Below, in pieces: positions 36,401 to 48,400 of a DNA stretch of 64,000 nucleotides (the stretch's first letter is position 1; each line of letters begins with the position of its first letter). The position numbers and the translations under genes were made by a program. The notes beneath the pieces were generated by a model, which had not been told where the DNA came from, searched no databases, and worked only from the letters and a program-made list of their open reading frames with translations. Source of the DNA: Motacilla alba alba (taxonomy: Eukaryota > Chordata > Aves > Passeriformes > Motacillidae); NCBI RefSeq assembly GCF_015832195.1, contig NC_052018.1, positions 54,125,666 to 54,189,665 of the forward strand, given 5' to 3'.

Positions 36401-39400
36401 CACAGCAGATGATCTGTGGGGATGTACTGAGAGAGCTGGACTCTCTCTTAGGTTGAAAAAAGAGGCTAATAAGAGGAAATGCAATTACAACTTATTAGCC
36501 ACTTCAAAGAGTAGTTGATGGAATAAAGCCCTTTTTGATGATGACAGAAGATGTAACAAGGGACAACAGCTGCCAAAGGGAGCTTGGGAATTTTGGGTTG
36601 TGCGTTAGGAAAAAAAAAATCAGAGTTATATAGCAGTGGTATACATTATCCAGAAACATGTGAAATGTCCATTCTAGGAGATTTTCAAGAACTGGCTAGA
36701 AAGAGGCATGGGTAATGTGACCTAGAATTGGTGATAGTTGTACTTCTAGGGGGAGGTTTTTAAAAGTGATCCCTAGAGATTCTTTCTGTGATTTAGATTC
36801 ATTCTTCTTCTTTAGGTCTATGTTGACACATAGAGATAGTAAAATGGAAGGATGAATTCAAATAATTGAATTGCCAGGTAATTATTTTGTAAAATGTGCA
36901 ACAGTCACTTAATTCTGAGTTTCAGGACATAGAACTGTAGAACAAATTAGGTTGGAAGTGACCTATGGAGGTCATCTAGTCCAGCACCTTGTCTGAAAGA
37001 CTCACTGAGGCAGTACTTCCAAGCATGGGGAGAGATTTCACAACCTCTTTGTGCAAACTGCTTGACCACCCTCCCATTTTTTCTGGTATATTTGAACAGG
37101 AAGCATTATGTTCTATTTCACAAGTACTGATTCATTTAATGATGACACCATCAGAAAATGGTAGTGAGTTGAACACATGGGCTGTCTGCATAAAACTCAG
37201 TGCTATTTGCCCTGTGCCAGCCTCTGAAATGCAGAAATTGAAGTATCTCAGTTCTTTCAGCCTCTCTTGATACAAGATAAGCAGCAGCCCCTCTAACCAT
37301 CTCGGTGCCCCATTTCTGGATTAGGTCCAGAATGTCACAGAATCCCAGAACTGGTCAGGTTGGAAGAGATCACTGGAGGTCATCTAGTCCAACTCTCCTG
37401 CTCAAGCAGGGTCCCCTCGAGCACATGACTCAGGCTTGTGTCCAGAATTCTACCTCCAGAAAAGGAGACTCCACAACTGCTCTGGGTCATCGTTTTTCTT
37501 GTAGTTCTTGTAAGCACTAAGTAGAAAGAGTGAGGGTTCATGGGATTTTAAAATAAAAGTGTTTTTTGTTGATTCTTTTAAGGCTAAAAACATAGTTGCT
37601 TCTGTGTTTCTCTGAGTGCAAATGAGCAGTGTATATTTAGCTGATGATTAGGAAGTGCAACTGACATGAAACAAAATTCAAAGCAAGTTAAAATCGCTGT
37701 TTATGAGAGAAAATGGACAAATAATACTGAATTAAGTAAGCATTTTTCCCACCAGAATTTTAATCTAAGGTTAAATTTAAATCTAGGGTTGGTTGATCTT
37801 TTGTGTAACTTTTTTTTGAAAGAGTTGTATATTGAAGAAACTAGATGTTTATAAAATGATAATCGTTCCCATTTAAACCTGCTGTTACAGCTGCAGAAAT
37901 GAGCTCTCAATGGCTCAGGAGCCTCATTGTCAGCCCTGACAAAAAGCAGCAAAATCTAAGCTAAATACACACTTTTGTTGATAGAACATGTGGAAATAAG
38001 GGTTAAAACTGGTAGATCCTGAGGGGTAATGTTGGTTTCTTGTATAAGCTTTGGAAAGTTTATTTTTTTTAATTGGCTTCTTCACACTACTCTCAAGAGA
38101 ACAAAAAGGGTGTGTGGAGAGAAAAAGCCAACCAAGTATTTTCATAGTGGTGACTATTTTTCTTTTTAATACCTTGGTCTCAGTATGAAAATGGTTTTAA
38201 AAGGCTCTGCATAAATTATTGTGTATCTGCCCTATCTGGAATAGCTTTTTATTTCAACTAATTGAAAAATGAAAATAAAAGCATTGACATTACAACAGTG
38301 AAACATTTCAGCCTTGTTAATACTGTTCAATGATGTGGAAAACAATCATGAAGAGGGGAAAGCTTTTCTCTTCAGAATTTCCATTAAAATACGTTTCTCA
38401 GCAAGAACATTTAGTGCTGTACCTTAAGTATCTGAACATGTCAATGCTAATTCCTATTAAACAGAAGACTTGATTAACATGGGCAATTTCAGAACAACTT
38501 AGTTTTCTTATCTTATCAATCAGTTATTGAGCATGTCATGCCCAAAGTGCCATTTAATTTTTCTGTGCTTACAACTTTCAGTGTGAAGCCAGCATCTATT
38601 GCTCAGAGCTACTCAGTGGATACAAATGCAAATGCCTTAATTACATTAATTACATATGTTTGCATACACACGTGATAAGAACCTGGAGAGTTCCTTGAAT
38701 ATTTCCTAAAGCTTATTATTATTTCTTGCTGCACTCTGTTATTATCATTACAGTAGGATTTTCTTTTTCTATTGCTACCTTGAAATAAAACTTGATTTTT
38801 TTTTCCCTTTTGAAAATACTCTCTCTCTCTTCCAGGTTAATGTGGAAGGTGTCCACTGTGACAGGTGCAAGTCTGGTACATTTGGTCTCTCTGCCAGAAA
38901 CCCACTTGGCTGCAGCAGTTGCTATTGCTTTGGCCTGACTACACAGTGCAGCGAGGCAAGGGGGCTGATCCGCGTGTGGGTGAGTAGGAAACTGCTGAGC
39001 CATGTAATGCGATAATGTTGTTTCCTGCTGGCATCTTTTAGTCAGGCACTGAGAGGTAGCTAGAAAATGGCCAAACATTTAAGCAATCACTTTCCTCTTT
39101 ATGCTTGGAGGAGTGGTGAGAGCAGTATGTTCCATTAGACAGTCAGGGTCAAGACATTAAAAGGAAATAAGTAGATAAGAAAATGAGTGATAGGATAGCT
39201 GACATCCAGCCAAAGTAAAGCTATTAAACACCAAGAAAGGGCAAGCTGGTCATGTGGGGAAATTATGCAGTCTAATGCATTGCAACATAATCTCTGGTAC
39301 GTGATGCACAGTTTACCCAGGTGAATTCAAGGGTCACAGATGCTTGTTGTCCAGCATAAATTTCCCATAGTTCAGCTAATCTGTTTATTTTCCTTGTTGA

Positions 39401-42400
39401 TTTTGTTGGGTTGGTGGGGTTTTCTTTCATTTTTAAAAAAGAGCTTATTGAAGCTGTATTTAAATTCGGGCATGGAAAGGTATAATCCATCAGAGCAAAC
39501 AAAAGAGCTCTACACCTGTTTGTGGAAGAGGGCCTTAAGACCTATGTTGGACTGATAAGGCAGACTGGATGTCTCCATTTTTCTGTACAACAAGTGCAAA
39601 ATACACATTAAGACTGCTGCCATGCCAGCCCCTCAGTTGCGTTCTGGAGGAGAGATTTCTAATGATAAAATATTCATTCTGTCCCCATGTATGGTCAGTC
39701 ATATCTCTGCTTGAAAGAACGCCAACCATAGAAGTCTGCCTACTGCAAATCAGCCAAAGCCCCAGACTAGTCATGTATAAGCATCAGTTAGATAAGGATA
39801 CTTTAGGCTGAAATCAAGTTAATCTTTCTTGCTTAATATTATATGGATAGCACTTTTTCTCCCCTTCACTGTTCAATCCCATAGCACCTTCATCCCAGTG
39901 GATGAAGTGATTTATTATGATCTGACCCAGTTTTTCTCATTATTTCACTTTTGCCCATCATATGCTGCTAGACTGGAGATGAAAGGCTGTAGAAGGCTGA
40001 CAATTTATAAAATTTAATCAAGTTCCGTAACAGCAACAGTTCTGGGTAATTGTGCTTTGACCTTTGTGGCAGCATAAAGCAGAAAAAATTTAAACCTCCT
40101 GATTATTTTGTTTCTCTTGTATTTATGCTCATATCTAAAGAAGTGTATGTCTATGTCGCATTTAGTATTTGGTACTTGCATCCATTTCAAAATTGATACG
40201 GAACTGAAAAATAGGTGAGATTGTGTTCTGCCAGCTGCTAGTGGCTATTTTGGATAGTCTCAGGTGCTTCAAATTACATTAGACTTGTTTAAACAAGAAA
40301 ATCCTGGTTTATATGACAATACGGCATGGCTGATGAATGACCTGAAATTCAAATGTGTTGACCCTTTTCTTGGTATCTGAAGTATTAAACAGTAAAATAC
40401 AGTTGTGATACAAAATCACTAAGTCTCACTTAGGGCTGGCAATGTTAGGAGTGCTTCCATATCTGATCAGTCCATAGATACTGCTATAAATGGAAATACC
40501 AGGATACTGAAAGTGCAGTCCAGGGTTTGATTCCTCATTACCTGACTCCTATCTCATGACCAGTTTGTTGATGGTATGATTCTTACCTGTATTTGTTTTC
40601 TTTGTCTTCCTCACTCTTTGGGAGAAAGCAGTATTGATACCAGCCCTTTGCATCTGTTCACACATTCCCTGAGATACTTCCATTGGCACAGAATTACTGA
40701 GGCTCTTACTACAGTTTTTGATCAAAATAGTGATTTCAGTATAATGCTAATGAGACTTTGTCAACCAGTCTAAGAAAATTACAATCACACTAAGTGGCAT
40801 CCTTGTATTTTTTGAGAAAAGCTGAATTTACAGTTACAAAAACCTTCACTGAAGCCTTAGTCTCTGCAAATTGCCTGGAGAACATTTAGCTTGAATATTG
40901 CATAGAAGTATCAAGGCGTTGGACACTGTGTTTTACAGCTCCAGTGATCTCTAAGTGGTGAGAAAGTGCTTCTTTGTGAGGTAACATTTCTCACAGTCTG
41001 AACAAAAGAGGTCTGGGACTAAAATAGCACTGTGAAAATCACTTCGATAAAATTCATGGAATCACTCGCTGATTAAAGTATTTTAACCAGTGCTGCTACA
41101 TTCTTTGTTAACATGAGTACAAGGTGCAAAAGGCTCAAAGGGAAAGTCATTATTAGCACTGTTCATACCTGAAGGAGTAGCAAGACTGCTTTGTGACAAA
41201 TTGCTCATGATGTGAAATGAAATTACCTAGAAGTAATTTTTTAAAGAGCTAGAATTTAAAGACTAATACTTCATGGAGAAAAACAGAGTTAATTTTCTTC
41301 TCAATTTTTTTCAAATATGCATAGGTGACCTTGAAGCCAGAGCAAATGGTTCTGCCACTGGTGGATGAAAAGCTTCAGCGTAGCACTCTTTCAGGGATTG
41401 CATTCCAGCCTCCTGAAATAGTAGCAAATATAGAACAGGTGATGCAGGATCTTCGGTCAGAACCTGTTTACTGGAGACTTCCAGAGCAGTTTGAGGGACA
41501 AAAGGTAAACCTAAAATTCCACTGAATACTGATGTGGCTTTTTTTATTTTTTTAATCTTATTTTATTATTTTGCAGTGCCTTTTTTCCTTCTCAATAAGC
41601 ATGTCTTCACACAGTGGAAGGTACTTCAAATGAATGTAAATGCTATTCCATTATTAAAAATTATTTGCTCTGTTACGGAAATTCATAAAGTAACACAAAA
41701 AATATTATACATGTTAATATCTGTAAATATCTATGATCTATTTTTCTATAGGATGAATTTTCTCATAAAAATGTTATTTGAAAAATTAAGCTACACAAAT
41801 TTAATATAACACTTGCAATTTTTTGTTTCTCTCATTTTTAAGCAAAAAATACATGATATTTGTAGGTTACATGGGAGAAAATGATTGAAGAACCGTTCTT
41901 TTGGATGTTGTTATATACCTCTGTGACAATTTATTTTGCACTTTTGATATTTCTTGGTTTGGTGGAGCACCAAGGCACGTATGAGGAAATAGATAACATA
42001 CTGATTTTAGTGTAAAATAATAACAAATTGTGGATGAGTGTTTTTGAACACAGCCCTTGTCCCCAGATAGTTCCACAAGTACATATTGCTATTTTCTACC
42101 ATGCATGCATTCATCAGGCTGCACATAGGTGCAGAGCACATCTAGCTCCTTCCCAGGAATTTATTTTTAGCTAACTGCAAATGAGATTTCTTTTTGTGCT
42201 TTGCTAGCTGAATGCTTATGGAGGGAAACTGAAATATGCCATCTACTTTGAAGCACGAGAAGAGACAGGTTTTACTACTTACTCCCCGCAAGTCATCATA
42301 AGAGGTGGGCCTCCCACAAATACAAGAGTTATTGTCCGGCATATGGCTGCCCCTCTGATTGGCCAGCTGACAAGGCATGAGATAGAGATGACAGAGGTAA

Positions 42401-45400
42401 CATTTCCATCTGCTTTTTTAGCCCAAAACTTAAGCACATGGGTCTTTGGAATATTGTTAATAATCTGTCTTTTGTGTTTCTGTCTTTCAGCATGAATGGG
42501 AATATTATGGTGATGACCAAAGAGGCAGAAACCCTGGACCCTGGGAATATTATCATGGTAACCCAGGTCTCAATAGGACAATGTCTCAGGCAGATTTCAT
42601 CTGGAAACGTTATGGAGATGACTCAAGACCAAGTAGAACTGTATCCCGGGAAGACTTCATGAACGTATTGTATGATGTTCATTACATTCTCATCAAGGCG
42701 ACTCATGGCAATATCATGAGGCAGAGCAGGTAACTCTTTCATGCAGTGAACTGAAATAGTGCAGTAGTCAGACAATCTCATAAACCTCCCAGCTACTCCC
42801 AACAGAATTTGTATTTATGACACCAGCTATGAGCCATTGCTGAGAAGAAAGAGCAGACGGAATTTGTGTTTGGCATAGCAGAAGACACAGAAGAGGGAAA
42901 TTTTATGCACTAGAAGATTCAAATCCCACTAGGCAAGTAAAATCTTTATATTCAGGATCCTAGAACAGGAAACACATGTAGGTACACATATTCTGAAACA
43001 AACCTAGTGTATTTTTTGAATAAAGGTCCACTTTATGAAAGCATGATGCTGTAATTAAATATAGATGTTAGCATATGAGGGAATTTTCTGCTGAAAGTGG
43101 GAAATTAAATATATTGGGGTCAGATTCAATGTCTTCTATTCAATCTATTAATGAATCAGTTATGCAAGGAAATTAAGACAACACTAGATTTTAAGTGGAC
43201 ATCAGACAGCAACGTGATAGGAACAGTACAAAAATCTCTGCAATCTAAAAGTCAGCTATAAGATTTACACTGAAAGTGCCAGTCAGTTGAACAAGCAAGG
43301 AACAGCTGCTTAGTTATCTGTTCTTCAAAGAGGAGTCTGTTGTTTACAGCATATCACCAGGTGAACATGATTCAATAACAATATTCTTGTTGAGAAATGC
43401 TAATTCTCTATCTGCATGTATACATAGATATGGCCTGCAAAATGAAAAAAACAACCTCTTTTATTTCCACCCAATGCTAGTAAAGCCTAAGTGTGAAGTT
43501 CTGGTTAATGCTATTCAAGAAAATAGTTATTAAAGTGCTCAGAGGGTATCAGTGACCATCGTTGCAGGCTAGAAAATATGACATGTGAAAGGAGATATAA
43601 AGAACTAGATACCTTTAGAAACTAGAAATTGCTTTAAGATGCTAAAAATATTGTCACAGAGAAAAAGGAAACAATGAGTTCTCTGTTGCCATGGTGGGTA
43701 AATCAAAAACAAGCATGAATTTAAACATCAGCAGGAAAGATCCACATTAGACATGAAAGATAAACTGCTGGGGGTAGGTAGAGATGTTCTAGAATAGCTT
43801 ACATAGACTATTGCACAAAGTTTTTAATAATTATTACACGATATCCCTTGCAATCAAAATTTCTTGGCGAGGGGATGGGAATAATCAGAGATAAACTCCA
43901 AAGGTCTCCAGAAGTCCTTTTTATGATTTTGTCATGGAAATGAAAAGCTAAAATTATTTCTAGGTCTCTAGGGTACAAGTAGGTCTTTAAGAGTCTTGCC
44001 TTTGGAGTTTGAGGGTGAATAGTAGGGGCAGATACCATGGGACTTAACAGCACTGTGTGACAGAAAACATTGTCATTGTTGCTGCTATTGTTTCTCTTTA
44101 AAGTATATAATTTACAGAAAAGTATTTCTGTAGCTTGCAATGGCTAGATGCTAAATATTAGTAACAGATGCCATAAGTGTTTAACATTGGTTTAATTTAT
44201 TTTTGGCATCGTCCATTTAGGATATTGTATTACAAGCAAGGGGATTCCCAGGAAAAGAGTTATGAAGGTAACCCCAATGCAATGTGGCAAATTTGAGAAG
44301 CATATTCATGTTTCATGTCTGTTTCTCCCTTCCCCCTAAGCAGTGCAGATCTTAGTTCAGCTGTGGAAGCAAAAACTGAGTGCTATCTCAGCTGGAGCAT
44401 CAAAAAGAAAGTTATGACAGCAAAGCTGGTTTTGTTCTGAGGTGTGTGTGACTCCTGTGAGTGTGATAGGCCTGCACTGCACCAGCATTTTATCAAGGCT
44501 GCCCAAGGGGAAGGACTTTTCAGTTCCAAGGCAGGTTTGCAAGGTGTCACTTAAAGAACCAGAATATATTTTTACAGCATGGCATTTCAGAATGTGACAT
44601 TTTATGACAGCAGACTTTAGCAAACAGTTCATCTGGTCTTTCTGGTAACTCTCCATCTGAAGTCATAACCTTGCATATAATTCTGTATTTGATTTTGGAG
44701 GAGGTTATGTTACAGAGGTTATGTTACAGTGGATTTTTATGATCTGTCTAGTTACAAAGCAAATATTTATCACATGGCATCTGAGACTTTAGGTAGAATA
44801 TAGCAGGAATACACTATTATTTTCTTTAAGTTAGCACCTTGAATGATTTCAGTGGAAATTTTGAGTAAGACTAAAGCATAAATCCCCAAAAAATGTTTTT
44901 AAAGGTTAGTGGAATATTACCTTGCATAAGACTTGAAGGCTTTTATTAAAAATAAGCTGAGACCCTCGAAAGAACAATATTTGTACTCAAATTTAAACAT
45001 GTGTTTGAATTAAGTGACAATAACACATTTGTTTAAATAGAGTGTGTTGTGCTTTCCAAATAAGGGCCCTTTTCTAAACTAGTAAAGCTTCTCTTTCCAC
45101 TTGACTGAGCCTAGTAGAAAAAGATATATAAAGCTAAAGAATCTGTGGATGGGAGGAGGAAAAGATATAGATGAAGTATTTTTACATTTATTTTAGGTTT
45201 TAATAGTGCTTTAATTTCAATTGCAAAGTTTAAAAGCTGCAGGTAAGTGATAAACTACAGGAAAAACACTTTAAAATAAAGTCAAAGTAGCAGGAGAAAT
45301 TGGGAACATAAAAATAGCTTCATTCTAGTGTTAGCACTCTATTAGCTAAACAGTTTAGTAGCAATGCTAATGTTGTTTCTGCTTCCAAGCTGTAGCATTA

Positions 45401-48400
45401 TTAGTGATTTAGAGGTTTCTGCTCAGAATCCCTACCCAAACATTTTTCTCCTGTATTGTTCATTTTGTTGCCCTCATTTTCACATTCAACACTCTAAATG
45501 GAAACATTGCTTTTATTAGATTTTGTTTTGCAACCGGGCTGTGATAATAAATTTCTTGAATTGAAGTACGCTTTCAATTTCACTGCAAATTATTTCAATA
45601 TTCCCAACAGTGATCAGGTAGCAGTTGTTTGGCTGCTGCCTAATAGACAGTTTCCAAAAGTCAGCCAAGCCTGACCTTCCTTAAGTAACATTTTCACACA
45701 AACAATAGGTAGCTTTGTGGCCCTAGAGTGTATTGTTATCTAAATACAGCTTTATGACACTAAACAGTTTTTCAACTGTGCCCTCACTTTTGAGGATGAT
45801 GGAGAGGCAGATTGCATTTTCTTTTTCCATTAAATGTACAGAGATTTTAATGTAACTTTTCATTGACATGTCAGATCAGAACGGTTTTGCCCTCTTTATT
45901 TTCAGTCTTCTGTTTTGACCTGGCTTTGTTTGCTTGGGGTTCTTTTGGGGGTTTTTTTTGTTAAGGTTCCCTGTTAGACTGAATCCATTTCTTCAGGTAG
46001 CAAGAAGAGAGCATAGGGTTTAAGTCACTAGATTGCTTTGGGGATTTTTATATTGACACAAGGTTCTTAAGACATGTGGGTCTGGTCATGTAAACTCAGT
46101 CACAAAACTCTCATCTCATTCAGTGCTGGGCATTTGCTTCTCCTCCATTCATCCTGACATTGGTACCTATATGCCAATGAGCAGAACAGCACCACTCAGG
46201 CCCTCAGGAATCAAGGTCTGGGAAAAGTTGAACAGGCTGTGAGCATGAGGAGAGGTGAGAAGCTCTGAGAGGTCCTCTCCATTAGCTCTGTGCTCAGACA
46301 CTTACTGAATAGACTCTGCCCATATTATTGACATTTATTTGGCCGTTTAGTCAGAGTCTTTGACATTTTACCTTAGGTTAGCATTATATTTGAAGCTTTA
46401 AAATTTACACTATTCTGCACATTTTGTTTCTCTGAGGGAATAGGTGTTCAGATCATAGCATTCATTTAAGCAAACTAACAAATCCCCAAAATAAAGAAGT
46501 AAGCCTGAAGTACAGCATTCTGATACACTAGGATTAAGTGTATTTCATTAGATTTTATATTTGTTGCCTTTGTCCATGATGTACTCAACCCTATTTAGCA
46601 GGTCAGCATTCATGCTGGAAAGACTAGGAGTTGTTGGGAGACAAGGATATTATTAGGATAGATTTTATTTTATTTTTTAAATAGTTGCCTCATTAAAAGC
46701 TCATTAAGAGGACAATTTTACTGCCATACCCCTAAGAGTCATCAATTTCTTAATGAGTCTCTCCAAATGAAGAACCAGATATGAATTTCTGTATGTTAAC
46801 TTTTCTAGTTTGGCTGAAAAGAGATTAAAGAGATAGAATCAAGCTGGATATTTAGTTAGTTATACTGTTGCCTACAACTAGAAAATGAGACCAGAGGTGG
46901 TGTTAACTTTGTAGTTTCTTGAGAGATGCAAAAAGCAATGTTGTTTGTTGCTGTAGATCAAGAATCCTACAAACAGCCAAGTGAGACTGTTTCCTCCTGT
47001 GCTAGCTGACTGTGAAGTAACTGGGTTAGACTGAGTGCTTGACTAATCTCATTGAAGGTGTTTGCTGTTTTTTCCAGGATTTCTGAGATCTCCTTGGAAG
47101 TTGCTGAAAGCGGCCCTGTGTCCGGGATGGCTCCTCAGGCTCACTTGATAGAGAAATGTGACTGCCCGTTGGGTTATTCTGGTCTGTCCTGTGAGGTACA
47201 GTACTAACCTAACTCCCAGGAAATGTCTTTGTACTTTCTCTGGTCCATTCATTGGCAAGGTGTGAATTGTAGTTAGGTGTGAATTCATTTAACTGGCAGC
47301 AACTCTCCCTTAATTTAATTACTTATTTCTTCTCATAGGTGTTTCTCTCTCAGGGAATTTCAGCCCTTTTTTTTTTTTATTGCTGTAGGCAAATAGGCCA
47401 CTGAAACCATGGCAATGACTCAAATACTTAAAATACAGGAAAGTGAGCTTTACTGGGACAGCATCACTGAGGCTTAATTGTGTGACTGATGCTAACAGAT
47501 CAAGCCTTTTTGAACAGACAAGGGTATAATACTCTTGTAATGGTAAAATACTAACTCACTCAACACCAGGAGAACAGTGTTGGTCAACTGAGTGACCTGG
47601 GTGCTCCTTATACATGCACTGTATTTATTTTTTTACTTACAATTTCATGCTGAAGATTTTATATTTCAAAAGTACCCAAGTGTTCTAGTGAATCAGCTGA
47701 CTTGTATATGCTTTTGTAAAATGGATTTCATGATAGGTACCAGAGAAATTTGGCTGCAGAATGCAAGTTAATATTTCTGACTGTCCATGCTCTTGATGAT
47801 GATATTGCCAATCTTTCTGTGAGCAGAATACCATGTTTTCATTTTTATTCAGCACAAACAATTCTAAATTCACTGTTTGCAATTGTTAGGTGGAGGTAGC
47901 AGGGAACAACACCTTGAGTATTTTAAAAATGCCTCAACAACACCTTGAGTATTTTAAAAATGCCTCAAACAAGATCCTAAGTGGGATCTTGTAAGGGTTT
48001 GTCCGAAGCTAGCAATGGGGGAAATTGAGGTAAAGGAAGAGAAGGATACCATGTTATCTGTGACAACTCTAATCCCTTTGGATCATACATGATTGTGTTA
48101 TGCAACAAATAAGTCAACAGAAACAGTAAGTTCATAGGAAAGGTGTGCAAGAAAGTGAATGAAGTCATTTTCTTTGCACACTATTTCAATAAGGGAATAC
48201 ACCTGAACCTGTGTAAATACATGAGAAATTAATGGACTCCAACATTTACTTAGAAGTACAGATTTTTTTTAATTACTGTAGCAAATTGGATTTTCGAAGA
48301 AAAATATATGATAATGTAATTAAAACTTTTTTTAATTCACACTCACCGGGAGCTCAATAAACGTCTCAGTTGCAACCTTCATACTTCATTCTTAATTGTG

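Larger units (their letters stand above)
35222..38835 (+). other. LAMA2: LAMA2 intron, 3.6 kb, rich in CR1 pieces
   Basis: Begins with a 35-bp tandem duplication. Holds three CR1 fragments (36270-36760 on +, 36928-37325 and 37335-37490 on -). Ends with a CT-dinucleotide tract that forms the polypyrimidine tract of the next acceptor (CTCTCTCTCTTCCAG). No further exon recognised. Confidence 0.85.
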
